Assembly: GCA_002506175.1 (NCBI GenBank) | Contig: DAXB01000009.1 | Span: forward strand, 1-41,191 | Direction of reading: 5' to 3' | Length of the DNA stretch: 41,191 bases | DNA from: Methanomassiliicoccaceae archaeon UBA113 | GTDB taxonomy: Archaea > Thermoplasmatota > Thermoplasmata > Methanomassiliicoccales > Methanomethylophilaceae | In this document: piece after piece, positions 1 through 8,174 of the stretch | Layout: every line of letters begins with the position of its first letter | Numbering within the stretch: position 1 is the first letter of the stretch | Position numbers and translations under genes: made by a program | Notes under the pieces: generated by a model | Told to the model about the DNA's origin: nothing | Database searches by the model: none | Seen by the model: only the letters and a program-made list of their open reading frames with translations

Positions 1-2
1 GA

Positions 3-623
3 AGCAGGATCTTCGTGCAGGACACGATCTACGACAAGTTCGTCGACGCACTCGTCAAGGCATTCAACGGAATCCAGGTCGGCAACTCGCTCGACCCCAA
101 CACCCAGATGGGAACACAGATCAACGCCAACCAGCTCAAAAAGATCCTCGAGTACGTCGAGATCGGAAAGAAAGAGGGTGCAGTCGTTGCATGCGGTGGA
201 TTCAAGGTCGAAGACGGAGACCTCGCAAAAGGTAACTTCATGAGGCCCACACTCCTCGTCAACGTCACCAACAAGATGAGGGTCGCACAGGAGGAGATCT
301 TCGGACCCGTCGCATGTGTCATCAAGTTCCACGACGAGAAGGAAGTCATCGACATGGCGAACGACTCCGTCTACGGACTCGGAGGAGCCGTCTGGACAAA
401 GGATATCGTCAAGGCAATCCGTGTCGCACGCGCAATCGAGACGGGACGTATGTGGGTCAACACCTACAACCAGATCCCCGAGCACACCCCGTTCGGAGGA
501 TACAAGCAGTCCGGAATCGGAAGAGAGACCCACAAGATGATCCTCGAGCACTACACTCAGAAGAAGAACATCATGATCAACCTCTCCTACGCTCCTTCGG
601 GATTCTACCCCAAGAAGTACTGA
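3..623 (+). CDS. Aldehyde dehydrogenase, C-terminal part (5' end outside window)
   Basis: NAD(P)-dependent aldehyde dehydrogenase superfamily, oxidising an aldehyde to the carboxylic acid. Only about the last 206 residues are present. The frame is open to the left window edge (reads S-R-I-F-V-Q), so the GTG at 15 is probably internal rather than the true start. Visible family signatures are the EEIFGPV motif, whose glutamate contacts the nicotinamide ribose, and the C-terminal PFGGYKQSGIGRE segment. The catalytic cysteine lies upstream of the window and cannot be checked. The gene ends with TGA and is followed by a GC-rich hairpin at 633-658. The substrate cannot be inferred from this fragment. 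It is convergent with the transporter at 767-1735. Confidence 0.9.
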   Translation, partial: SRIFVQDTIYDKFVDALVKAFNGIQVGNSLDPNTQMGTQINANQLKKILEYVEIGKKEGAVVACGGFKVEDGDLAKGNFMRPTLLVNVTNKMRVAQEEIFGPVACVIKFHDEKEVIDMANDSVYGLGGAVWTKDIVKAIRVARAIETGRMWVNTYNQIPEHTPFGGYKQSGIGRETHKMILEHYTQKKNIMINLSYAPSGFYPKKY

Positions 624-632
624 GTTGAAAAC

Positions 633-658
633 GGCCGGCAGGGTTTCCCTGCCCGGCC
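633..658 (+). terminator. Hairpin after the aldehyde dehydrogenase gene
   Basis: A near-perfect GC-rich inverted repeat (GGCCGG-CAGGG, loop TTT, CCCTG-C-CCGGCC) starts about 10 nt after the stop codon. It is followed by CCCTTCCCGTTTTGTATTTG, which contains only short T runs. This is consistent with 3'-end formation between two convergent genes. Confidence 0.55.
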
Positions 659-766
659 CCCTTCCCGTTTTGTATTTGTTATCAGAACGAAATCCTATCG
701 TGACAGCGTGCTGAAAAAGTGTAAAGAGGTTTCAGCGGCAGGAACAGATGCTCCCGCCGATAAGTT

Positions 767-1735
767 TCAGGACTCAGCCGGTTTCTCCGATTCGGAGGAT
801 AGTTCGCGCTCCATCCTCTTTTTAGAGAACAGGACAGAATCCATGAATGCGACCCAAGTGATCTCCACAAGAATGGATGTAGCAATAGCGACCATTCCGG
901 CAGGATATACCGCGACGCACAGTGCGATCGCGACCCCTTTGTTCTTGTAAGATGTCATGAGGATGTCGGTGACCCTCTGCTTCCAGGGGATTCCTGCCTT
1001 CTTCTCTACGACCTCGACGCACATTCCGAGTCCGAACGACCTCAGGGCGGCGATGATTATGAACACCAGGAATATCCACCAGACGTTTCCGGAGAAATTG
1101 GTGGCACCCACGGACAGCCATACCATGAAGAAGATACAGCAGTTAAGGAATGCAGCCAAGACATCCTTGTTGATCTTGACCTTCGTAAGAATCCTCGAAA
1201 GGACAAGCGGTATTCCTATGAGTTCAACGACTGTTAGGGCGAGGAACTGCATGTCAACAGAGTTCCCGAGTGCCAACCAGACGATGAACGGGATCCACAA
1301 GAGCGAGAGTATGTAGACTACGATAGTCCCTCTGGCTGCGTGCTCCGCATCTCCTCTCAGAATGATGGAGAGTGGAAGGACGGAACCGGCAAACGGAGTA
1401 GCCGCGATGAATACGAGACCTGCCGCCTGCTTGGCGTACTCGGTATCCTTCAGCAGCAGATATCCTATGAGAGGGATAACCGCTGCGACGATCATTCCAA
1501 GAAACACGGCTCTTGCGATAGATCTACCGTATTTGACGGGATTGAGATTGGATGCCGGGATCCTGGACATGGACAGAGTGAGCATAATCACCAACGTCAG
1601 AATAGTCAGGTTGGAACGGACACTTGCATCGAGCGCCCCGCTCGGGAACCATCCCGCGAAGTTTGTGATCAATGCCACGACCATTGCAGCCATCATCATG
1701 AATGCGCTGCTTGTCAACAGTGTCATTGCTTTCAT
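767..1735 (-). CDS. BASS (bile acid:sodium symporter-like) family membrane transporter
   Basis: 322 residues, almost entirely hydrophobic, with about 8-10 predicted membrane segments. It fits the SBF/BASS superfamily of sodium-coupled carriers of organic anions. Supporting features are the length, a glycine/proline-rich AATPFAGSVLPLS segment near residues 110-122, and TSYKNKGVAIAL in the second half, which resembles the conserved region near the crossover helices. The tail ends in a charged stretch (KKRMERELSSESEKPAES). The family includes bile-acid, pantoate, pyruvate and other carriers, and ACR3 arsenite transporters are related, so the substrate is unknown. The gene is divergent from the prenyltransferase gene. 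A perfect 9-bp inverted repeat overlaps its likely promoter. Confidence 0.7.
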   Translation of the reverse strand: MKAMTLLTSSAFMMMAAMVVALITNFAGWFPSGALDASVRSNLTILTLVIMLTLSMSRIPASNLNPVKYGRSIARAVFLGMIVAAVIPLIGYLLLKDTEYAKQAAGLVFIAATPFAGSVLPLSIILRGDAEHAARGTIVVYILSLLWIPFIVWLALGNSVDMQFLALTVVELIGIPLVLSRILTKVKINKDVLAAFLNCCIFFMVWLSVGATNFSGNVWWIFLVFIIIAALRSFGLGMCVEVVEKKAGIPWKQRVTDILMTSYKNKGVAIALCVAVYPAGMVAIATSILVEITWVAFMDSVLFSKKRMERELSSESEKPAES

Positions 1736-1755
1736 GGACAGAGAATCTCCAAAAT

Positions 1756-1793
1756 AGTATTTATCGATTATCGATAAAAAATTGCTTTATATC
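1756..1793. promoter_or_regulatory. Divergent promoter region with a perfect 9-bp inverted repeat
   Basis: TTTATCGAT-T-ATCGATAAA (1760-1778) is a perfect inverted repeat with a one-base centre. It lies between the transporter start (1735, -) and the prenyltransferase start (1814, +). Its left arm overlaps an A/T-rich TATA-like box placed about 25 nt before the transporter ATG. A second TATA box, TTTATATC at 1786-1793, lies about 25 nt before the prenyltransferase ATG, which suggests a leaderless transcript. The palindrome has the size and position of a repressor operator; that role is inferred. Confidence 0.5.
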
Positions 1794-1813
1794 ATTAACA
1801 CTTGACAGATAGC

Positions 1814-2743
1814 ATGGCAGATGTGAAACCCGTAAAAGCGGGATGGTGGAATGTGTTCAGACCTTGGACACTCCACGGAGCGATAGTGCCTGTTCTCATC
1901 GGAGGAGCAGTCGCTTTCCAGACCACGGAACTGAATGCGCTGAGCATCATCATGTTCATTCTGATAGCGATAGGCGGATGCCTCCTGCAGTCTGCAGCGA
2001 ACATCCTGAACACATACGGGGATTTCAAGAACGGCTTCGATACCGTGGAGAATGAGACCAGATCGCCCGAACTTGTCACTGGCGTACTCAGTCCGAAGAA
2101 GGTGCTGTATGCTGGATTGGCCTGCCTGGGGGTCACATGCCTCCTCGGATTGATATTCATCTGGTATTCCGGGTGGATCATCCTAATCTATGGAGTCCTG
2201 GGTCTCATCGGGGCCGGGATGTACACCGTCGGACTGTCTTTCAAATACCACGCAATGGGTCAGATCACCGTATTCACGATGATGGGTTTGCTCATGCCGT
2301 TGGGAACATACTGTGTCCTCACGGGCAACATCTTCAGCTGGGAGGTTCTCCTGCTCTCGATTCCCAACACGTTCATGATCACCGGCGTCCTGGCAGGGAA
2401 TGAGATGCGCGACTACTGGGATGACAAGAACTCAAACGTCGGAACCCTCTGCGGACACATGTCCTACGAGACAGGTATGAAACTCTACCTGTTTGAGAGC
2501 CTGGTATCTTTCCCGATTCTCGTCATCCTGGTCATAGTGGGAGCAGCTCCGCTCGGATGCCTCCTCGCCTTCGTCACTCTCTGTGATGCATATATCCTTG
2601 TCAAGAACAGCAAAGCCGCGCCTACCGATCCGCACGCCAGTTTCATGCTCGTTCCGCTATGTTTCAAGCTGAATTGGCACTTCGGTGTGCTGTTGGTCAT
2701 AGGATATGTTTTACAATTGAACATAATACCCTTGGTGATCTGA
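1814..2743 (+). CDS. UbiA/MenA-family prenyltransferase
   Basis: Integral-membrane enzyme that joins a polyprenyl diphosphate to an aromatic or related acceptor. 309 residues with about 8-9 membrane helices. The first Asp-rich motif is visible as NTYGDFKNGFD near residue 72, the Mg-diphosphate binding site. A second conserved polar loop (GNEMRDYWDDKNS) lies near residue 195 and matches the second Asp motif. The start is ATG 1814; the TTG at 1802 is less likely because a TATA box at 1786 would put the transcript start at the ATG. The UbiE/MenG methyltransferase follows after one nucleotide, so the pair is a prenylate-then-methylate module as in quinone synthesis. In Euryarchaeota, UbiA proteins also make ether lipids and possibly methanophenazine, so the product is uncertain. 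Confidence 0.85.
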   Translation: MADVKPVKAGWWNVFRPWTLHGAIVPVLIGGAVAFQTTELNALSIIMFILIAIGGCLLQSAANILNTYGDFKNGFDTVENETRSPELVTGVLSPKKVLYAGLACLGVTCLLGLIFIWYSGWIILIYGVLGLIGAGMYTVGLSFKYHAMGQITVFTMMGLLMPLGTYCVLTGNIFSWEVLLLSIPNTFMITGVLAGNEMRDYWDDKNSNVGTLCGHMSYETGMKLYLFESLVSFPILVILVIVGAAPLGCLLAFVTLCDAYILVKNSKAAPTDPHASFMLVPLCFKLNWHFGVLLVIGYVLQLNIIPLVI

Positions 2744-2744
2744 A

Positions 2745-3494
2745 ATGACAGACGAGCTCAAAACCGGGAACCAGTTCGAAGGAAAGGAAGAATTCGTGAA
2801 GGATGCCTTCACGGAGATCGCCGAATACTACGATGACATGAACGAAGTCATGTCCATGCACATGGTGCAGAGCTGGCATAAGTTCATGATGAAGCAGGCG
2901 GGAGACATCAAAGGCAAGACATGTCTCGATGTCGGAACCGGAACCGGAGAGATCGCATTCCATGTGGCAAGGACCGCAGGCCCGGGATCCACAATCATCG
3001 GAGTCGATATCACGCCCGCTATGCTGGAGCTCGCGAAGAAGAAGGAGGCCGAACTGGACCTCCCCGTCAAGATCGATTGGCGCGAAGGAGACGCGTTGAA
3101 CCTCGATCTCGAAGACAACTCAGTGGACCTTGTCACTTCAGGATACATGCTCAGGAACGTCTGCAACATCCTTCAGGCGGTATCCGAGATGCACCGCGTC
3201 CTCGCACCGGGAGGAAAGGTCGTTGTAGCAGAGCTCTCAAAGCCCAAGAACAAGCTCGTGAAAATCGGATACAACATCTACATGAAGCGTGTCAAGGCTT
3301 ACGGACGCAAGCGCGACAGCGGAAAGAAGATCGATGGAAAGTTCTCGCCTTACGAATGGCTGACGACATCCATCGAAGGATTCCCCTACGGCGACGACAT
3401 GGTCAAGATCTTCAAGAAGGCAGGATTCGACGATGCCCACTTCTACGTCAAATCGATGGGTGCCGTGAATATCTACGTCGGGACCAAGAAATGA
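2745..3494 (+). CDS. UbiE/MenG-like SAM-dependent C-methyltransferase
   Basis: 249 residues. The N-terminal YDDMNEVMSMHMVQSWHKF block is the UbiE/MenG signature, and the class I SAM-binding motif DVGTGTGEIA follows near residue 60. Acidic motif II (GVDITPAML) and the post-motif region (SGYMLRNVCN) are also visible. UbiE/MenG methylates the prenylated ring of ubiquinone or demethylmenaquinone. The start is 1 nt after the stop of the prenyltransferase gene, so the two are almost certainly co-transcribed and act in sequence. No other quinone gene is in the window. The gene ends 3 nt from the convergent Sel1-repeat gene with no room for separate terminators. Confidence 0.85.
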   Translation: MTDELKTGNQFEGKEEFVKDAFTEIAEYYDDMNEVMSMHMVQSWHKFMMKQAGDIKGKTCLDVGTGTGEIAFHVARTAGPGSTIIGVDITPAMLELAKKKEAELDLPVKIDWREGDALNLDLEDNSVDLVTSGYMLRNVCNILQAVSEMHRVLAPGGKVVVAELSKPKNKLVKIGYNIYMKRVKAYGRKRDSGKKIDGKFSPYEWLTTSIEGFPYGDDMVKIFKKAGFDDAHFYVKSMGAVNIYVGTKK

Positions 3495-3497
3495 TGG

Positions 3498-4220
3498 TCA
3501 CTGCTGCGAATTGATCTGCATCAGAACCTGATAGGCTTCCTGGACACCGTTCTGAGCAGCCTTGGTGAGCCACTCCACCGCTTCGGTAAACTCCATCTTT
3601 ATCTGACCGGATAGTGCGAGCCCTCCAAGATTGTACATCGCAGTCGGCTCCCCCTGTTCCGCTGCCATCCTGAAGTACCTCTCGGCATTCTTCAGATCAT
3701 TCTTCTCGACCGCCAGGGATCCAAGCATCGACTGGGCGAACATGAATCCCTTCTCAGCGGCCGACTCGAACCACTCTGAAGCTTTCGCCTTATCGGGTTC
3801 TCCGAGATAATCGCCCATGTAAAGCAGACCGAGGTTGTATTCGGCCTTCACATCGCCTTTCATGGCTGCGTTCATAAAGTACTGTTCCGCATCCGCGTAA
3901 GCTCCCTTCTCGAAAAGATATCCGCCATAGCATAGACAGGCATCGGAATCGCCCTGGTCCGCAGCCAGATGAAAATAGTGCTCCGCCTGGACACGATCCA
4001 TCTCTATGCCCTCTCCGGCATCGAGCATGAATGCGAGATCGTACTGGGCATCAGAATCCCCGGCATCGGCAAGCCCTTTGTACATGGAAGCAGCCTTCAC
4101 CTTGTCCATCTCGACACCATCCCCGTTGCGGTACTTTGTAGCAAGGATGTATATCGCATCCGGATGTCCCTGGGCGGCCATCTCCTCGTATTCCTGGAGC
4201 GTGTACTGTTTCTGTTCCAT
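3498..4220 (-). CDS. Sel1-like (TPR-type) repeat protein
   Basis: 240 residues built of about six degenerate Sel1-like repeats of roughly 36 residues, each marked by an AA..G...A pattern (for example AADQGDSDA, AAMKGDVKA, AAEKGFMFA, AAEQGEPTA, AAQNGVQEA). Such alpha-helical solenoids are protein-protein interaction scaffolds. No signal peptide or membrane segment is visible, so it is probably cytoplasmic. The ATG at 4220 is chosen over a TTG at 4238. It lies downstream of the aminopeptidase gene on the same strand but is separated from it by a terminator-like hairpin at 4244-4261. Its specific partner cannot be inferred. Confidence 0.8.
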   Translation of the reverse strand: MEQKQYTLQEYEEMAAQGHPDAIYILATKYRNGDGVEMDKVKAASMYKGLADAGDSDAQYDLAFMLDAGEGIEMDRVQAEHYFHLAADQGDSDACLCYGGYLFEKGAYADAEQYFMNAAMKGDVKAEYNLGLLYMGDYLGEPDKAKASEWFESAAEKGFMFAQSMLGSLAVEKNDLKNAERYFRMAAEQGEPTAMYNLGGLALSGQIKMEFTEAVEWLTKAAQNGVQEAYQVLMQINSQQ

Positions 4221-4232
4221 GCGATTCCTTCC

Positions 4233-4261
4233 GATCAAAAAGAAAGGGGGATGTCCCCCTT
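4233..4261 (-). terminator. Hairpin plus T-rich tail after the M18 aminopeptidase gene
   Basis: On the minus strand, AAGGGGG-ACAT-CCCCCTT begins 9 nt after the aminopeptidase stop and is followed by TCTTTTTGA. It looks like an intrinsic terminator. It also lies just upstream of the Sel1 gene, which may therefore start its own transcript or be reached by read-through. Confidence 0.55.
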
Positions 4262-4269
4262 AAGTGATT

Positions 4270-5685
4270 TCAGATCTCTTTGGGCTTCTTGCTGTTGTAC
4301 ACAGCGTAGACGGCTTTGTAGAGCATGTACTCGTCAGCCTTTGCGGCGACCTCGACAGGAGCGTGCATGCAGAACACAGGCACCCCGATATCGATGGTAT
4401 CGATGTTGTTGAGCGAGATGTAGGATGCTATTGTTCCTCCTCCTCCGACATCGATCTTTCCGAGCTCTCCCATCTGCCACTGGACATCCGCGTCCCTGAG
4501 GATTCCCTGGACGTAGGCGACAAGTTCCGCTGAAGCATCGTTGGTGCTGTACTTTCCTCCGCCACCGTCATACTTCGCAAGGATGGGGCCGTAGTTGGCA
4601 TATGTGGTGTTGTTGCTCTCCCAGACCTCTCCGTAGTTGGGATCGAACGCCGCTCCGACATCGGCGGAGAGACAGAGGGATTTCCTCATGACATGCCGGA
4701 CCTCGGCGCCTTCTGCCTGTGCGAGGTCCTCGACGAAGTCTCTGAAGAAGTACGATGCCATTCCGGTGACTCCGTCCGATCCGGTCTCCTCTTTGTCGGC
4801 GAAGATGGTCATGGTGGTGTACTCAGGATTCTTGGTATCGATCTCGGCCATGAATGCGGCATACGCGCAGGAGCTGTCATCCTGTCCGTATCCTGCTATC
4901 ATGGATCTATCGAATCCCATATCCCTTGCCTTGAACGCGGGTACGGCGCAGAGCTCTGCGGACTCGAGGTCGCCCTCGGTGATTCCGTACTTCTCGTTGA
5001 GGATCGCCATGATGGCGAGCTTGACCTTCTTCGCGACTTTCTCGTCGTCATAAGGCCAGGAACCGATCAGGAGGTTAAGCTGCTCCCCCTCCACGACCTT
5101 GGATGCGGTCTTCTGCATCTGGTCCCTTGCGAGGTGTACGAGCAGATCGGTGATGAGGAATGAGGGCTCATCCTCTTCCTCTCCGATCCTGATTGTGACC
5201 TTCTCACCGTTCTTCTTCATCACGACTCCGCGGATGGACATCGGCACCGTGGTCCACTGGTATTTCTTGATCCCACCGTAGTAGTGGGTCTTGAAGAATG
5301 CGAGCTCCGCATCCTCGTAGAGCGGGTGTGGCTTGAAATCAAGCCTGGGGCTGTCCAGGTGTGCGACCGAGACACGGATTCCTTCAGACACTGGTTTCTT
5401 TCCCTTGGTGCACATGATGATATCCTTGTCGCGGTTCACCATATAGAACTTGTCGCCAGCCTTGTACTTCTTCTTAGAGTCGTACTCGGTGTACTTGTTC
5501 TTCTTGAGAATCGGTATGACATACTGGACCGCTTCGCGCTCCGTCTTGTATCCGAGGAACTCCTTGTATCCCTCGCAGAACTTGCTGGCTTCGTCCAGGA
5601 ATCCCTGTCCCCTCTCGGTGAGGCTCTTGGGATTCATCAGTATCTCCTCGGCCAATTTCTGGCCTTTGGTCTTTTTCTCTGCCAT
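4270..5685 (-). CDS. M18-family zinc aminopeptidase
   Basis: 471 residues, the usual size for M18 (aspartyl aminopeptidase/LAP4-like) metallopeptidases, which form large cytosolic assemblies and trim N-terminal residues from peptides. Metal-site motifs are in the expected order: AHLDSPRLD (zinc His), GYGQDDSSCA (bridging Asp), DKEETGSDG (general base and metal glutamates), DVGAAFDPN, and HAPVE near the C-terminus (zinc His). A glycine-rich KIDVGGGGTIA loop precedes the last motif. The ATG at 5685 is chosen over a GTG at 5700. TATA-like sequences at about 5702-5720 would give a very short leader. The gene probably forms a single transcription unit ending at 4233-4261. Confidence 0.9.
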   Translation of the reverse strand: MAEKKTKGQKLAEEILMNPKSLTERGQGFLDEASKFCEGYKEFLGYKTEREAVQYVIPILKKNKYTEYDSKKKYKAGDKFYMVNRDKDIIMCTKGKKPVSEGIRVSVAHLDSPRLDFKPHPLYEDAELAFFKTHYYGGIKKYQWTTVPMSIRGVVMKKNGEKVTIRIGEEEDEPSFLITDLLVHLARDQMQKTASKVVEGEQLNLLIGSWPYDDEKVAKKVKLAIMAILNEKYGITEGDLESAELCAVPAFKARDMGFDRSMIAGYGQDDSSCAYAAFMAEIDTKNPEYTTMTIFADKEETGSDGVTGMASYFFRDFVEDLAQAEGAEVRHVMRKSLCLSADVGAAFDPNYGEVWESNNTTYANYGPILAKYDGGGGKYSTNDASAELVAYVQGILRDADVQWQMGELGKIDVGGGGTIASYISLNNIDTIDIGVPVFCMHAPVEVAAKADEYMLYKAVYAVYNSKKPKEI

Positions 5686-5779
5686 GCTACTCGAAGTCAC
5701 GAATTAATACTTCAATATACCGAAAGGGTGCACAGGATGTATGAATTCATCACGGTTCATGCACGATGCTTGGTCCGTG

Positions 5780-7132
5780 TCAGACTCCCCCGATGATGTC
5801 GCTTAGGGCATCCTCTCTTGCCATCTCCTCGGCGAACAGGAATGCCTCATAGAGCGGAATCGTCAGGATGTCTCTGTCCCGGTCGTATCCGAAATTGTTG
5901 GCGGAGATCTTCACGGCGGTGCATGACCCGTTGAACGAACGGTACGCATCAAGGGAGTTCATCTTCCCTCCGGTCCTTTTCACATCCACAGGTATTATTC
6001 TGGAACCGCATTGGATGAGGAACTCGAACTCATGGCGGTTCTTCCCGATCCAATAGAAGAGGTCATGTCCTTTGCTGACCAGTTCGTCCGCCACATAGCT
6101 CTCATAGAATATGCCGGAGAGGACGTTTCTATTGTCCCTGACGAAGAAATCTGTGCGCGGCACCTTGCTTTGAACGGTGAACAGGCCTGGATCCGAAAGA
6201 TACAGCCTGAACAGGCTACTGCTCTCAGAGTTCATAGGAACGGACACTTTCCCATCCTTTAAGCTACTGCGATACACAATACGAGACAGCTCCAGCCACT
6301 GGTATGCGTTGAAGAAATCCCTGTTTGACCTGCCTCTCTCCAGATCTCCGACCTTGAAATTGCGGTTCTCCTTGTTCAGCTGGGCGAAGATGTTGGCATA
6401 GACGTTACGTGTCCTGAGAACCGACTGCTCCGACTTGCTGTACACATCCATATCAAGCAGATAACTGTCATAGATCGAATGGAGTGCCCTGTTCGCATCC
6501 TCGAAAGAATGAGTATCGATGAATATCTGGTCCGCTTCGGGCATCCCGCCTATGATTAGATATTCGTGAAGAAGATCCAATGCGGATTCATGTTCGTACT
6601 GTTCCATGGGCTTCCTGCTGCGGTACGCCTCGCATACGCGGTTGTAAAGGACGCTGTTTACATTGAACATGTACTCTCCGAACGAGAGTGGAAACAGATT
6701 CATGGAGTCGACCTTTCCCACGGGGAAAAGAAAATCCCCGTCCGCTTCATGCTTCAAAGAGAGCCTGACCATGGACCCCGTTGCAATAACCGGAATATCG
6801 CGATGGTCCTGACAGTAATACTTGAGCGCCGATATTACGGCGGGACACTGCTGGACCTCGTCGAATATCAGCGGGATATCGGATGAGGGCTTCTTTGAAT
6901 ATCTGAGTTCAATGTAACTGATATGATCGTCCGGGTTCTGGGTAGATGAGAAATATCTGCAAGCCTCGGAGTCCTTCTTCAAATCAATGTATATGTAATC
7001 CTTGAATTGTCCTGCGAACAGGTTCTTTATGAGATATGTTTTTCCCACCTGCCTCGCACCCCATACGATTAAGGGTTTGCGCATCTTGCTGGCATACCAC
7101 TCGTTAAGCTCGCGGAGCTTGAACCTCTCCAT
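5780..7132 (-). CDS. AAA_14/DUF4143-type ATPase
   Basis: 450 residues. An N-terminal P-loop ATPase domain carries Walker A GARQVGKT at 25-32 and Walker B as IPLIFDEVQQC near residue 100; ATGSMVRLSL is a sensor-like segment. The C-terminal half has the PD-(D/E)xK-like DUF4143 pattern (FYESYVADELVSKG, then FLIQ and IIPVDVKR). These proteins are common, mobile and patchily distributed in gut archaea and bacteria, and their cellular role is not established. The ATG at 7132 gives a domain-complete protein. The frame stays open upstream through four 33-bp repeats to a GTG at 7330, so a longer form with an 11-residue repeat N-terminus cannot be excluded. The upstream DNA is much more A/T-rich than neighbouring genes. 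Confidence 0.8.
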   Translation of the reverse strand: MERFKLRELNEWYASKMRKPLIVWGARQVGKTYLIKNLFAGQFKDYIYIDLKKDSEACRYFSSTQNPDDHISYIELRYSKKPSSDIPLIFDEVQQCPAVISALKYYCQDHRDIPVIATGSMVRLSLKHEADGDFLFPVGKVDSMNLFPLSFGEYMFNVNSVLYNRVCEAYRSRKPMEQYEHESALDLLHEYLIIGGMPEADQIFIDTHSFEDANRALHSIYDSYLLDMDVYSKSEQSVLRTRNVYANIFAQLNKENRNFKVGDLERGRSNRDFFNAYQWLELSRIVYRSSLKDGKVSVPMNSESSSLFRLYLSDPGLFTVQSKVPRTDFFVRDNRNVLSGIFYESYVADELVSKGHDLFYWIGKNRHEFEFLIQCGSRIIPVDVKRTGGKMNSLDAYRSFNGSCTAVKISANNFGYDRDRDILTIPLYEAFLFAEEMAREDALSDIIGGV

Positions 7133-7138
7133 AGTGAA

Positions 7139-7255
7139 TACAAGTTTTACTAGGTTTTTATAGTTTTGTTTTACAAGTTTTACTAGATTTTCAGAGAATC
7201 TATTTACAAGTTTTTCTGGATTTTTTCGGACAACAATTACAAGTTTCACTATAGT
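7139..7255 (-). repeat. Four degenerate tandem repeats with an exact 33-bp period
   Basis: The core ACAAGTTT recurs at 7140, 7173, 7206 and 7239, exactly 33 bp apart. Copies 1 and 2 share TACAAGTTTTACTAG; copies 3 and 4 are more diverged. The array ends 7 bp before the ATPase ATG on the minus strand. Because 33 is a multiple of 3 and there is no stop, it also reads as an 11-residue repeat with KLV at the same place in each unit. Either a coding repeat or a regulatory array of binding sites (three helical turns apart) is possible. Confidence 0.75.
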
Positions 7256-7313
7256 GGCATTTTCAAAAGAAAACTGGACATGCGAACCGTACGTTCTGTT
7301 CTGGATATTGGTA

Positions 7314-7333
7314 TAAAAAGGGGTGAACACCCC
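7314..7333 (-). terminator. Hairpin plus T-run after MTA phosphorylase gene
   Basis: On the minus strand, GGGGTG-TT-CACCCC lies 12 nt after the stop and is followed directly by TTTTTATACC. It is a compact intrinsic-terminator shape. The GTG that would start the longest form of the ATPase reading frame lies inside this hairpin, which argues against that start. Confidence 0.65.
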
Positions 7334-7345
7334 TGATTAATGGTT

Positions 7346-8125
7346 TCAGAGCGCACCTGCGCCCTTCGCTGCCTCGATGCACTCGTGGCAGCCGTCTTCC
7401 TTGATCTTAGGAAGACCTAGCTCGAGGAGCCTCAGGACCTTGTCGAGGCACTCGTTCATGGTCTTGATGACCTGTGAGATATCGACGGTCTCCTCTTTCC
7501 ATGCATCGTAATCCGTGATGGTAGCGAGGCTGCAATAGCACATTCCGAGCTCCCTTGCGAGCTGGCACTCGGGAACGACTGTCATTCCGATGATGTCCCC
7601 GAACTGCCTAAACATCTTGCTCTCGGCCCTGGTAGAGAACCTGGGACCCTCGATGCAGACATATGTTCCTCCGTTGTGGTACTTGATACCCATGCTCTTC
7701 GCGGTCTGTGCGAACACCTCGTTGAGGTACGGACAGAACGGATCGGGAAGTGCGATGTGAACGATCTTGTCGTTGAAGTAGGTGTACTCGCGCTTCTTGG
7801 TGAAGTCGATGAACTGGTCAACGAGGACGAGATCACCGCTTGCGAACTTCCTCTGGAGCGACCCGACTGCACATGCGGAGATGACGTAGTGGCATCCGAG
7901 CTCCTTGAGCGCCCACATGTTGGCTTTGTAGGGGACAGAGGATGGGGGGTACTTCGTCGTTGTTCCGTGACGGTGGAGGAATGCTACCTCTACACCTGCG
8001 ATCTTTCCGATAAGGATCTCATCTGACGGCTTGCCATACGGCGTGTCAGGGAAGACCTTCTCAATCAACTCGAATGTATCCGGATTGTAGATTCCGGTTC
8101 CTCCGATGATAGCTATTTTTGGCAT
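7346..8125 (-). CDS. mtnP: S-methyl-5'-thioadenosine (or thioinosine) phosphorylase
   Basis: 259 residues of the purine nucleoside phosphorylase/MTAP family. It cleaves methylthioadenosine (or, in some methanogens, methylthioinosine) to the base and methylthioribose-1-phosphate, recycling the by-product of polyamine and other SAM reactions. Visible motifs are N-terminal IIGGTGIYNPD, RHG near residue 50 (phosphate binding), PPSSVPYKANMWALKELG, EGPRFSTRAES, and the substrate-site NVVPE-like stretch followed by ATITDYDAW. ATG 8125 starts the conserved domain; the longer reading frame to 8197 adds no family sequence. It follows the PHP gene region on the same strand with its own TATA-like box near 8167-8174. 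The adenosine/inosine preference is not determined here. Confidence 0.88.
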   Translation of the reverse strand: MPKIAIIGGTGIYNPDTFELIEKVFPDTPYGKPSDEILIGKIAGVEVAFLHRHGTTTKYPPSSVPYKANMWALKELGCHYVISACAVGSLQRKFASGDLVLVDQFIDFTKKREYTYFNDKIVHIALPDPFCPYLNEVFAQTAKSMGIKYHNGGTYVCIEGPRFSTRAESKMFRQFGDIIGMTVVPECQLARELGMCYCSLATITDYDAWKEETVDISQVIKTMNECLDKVLRLLELGLPKIKEDGCHECIEAAKGAGAL

Positions 8126-8174
8126 TACGAACCATCCCTTTACTAATTGTCGAATTCTATTCTTGTATTTATGT

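Noticed and set aside
7139..7255. CRISPR-like array.
   Set aside because: The repeats are degenerate, directly adjacent without unique spacers of constant size, and there are no cas genes.
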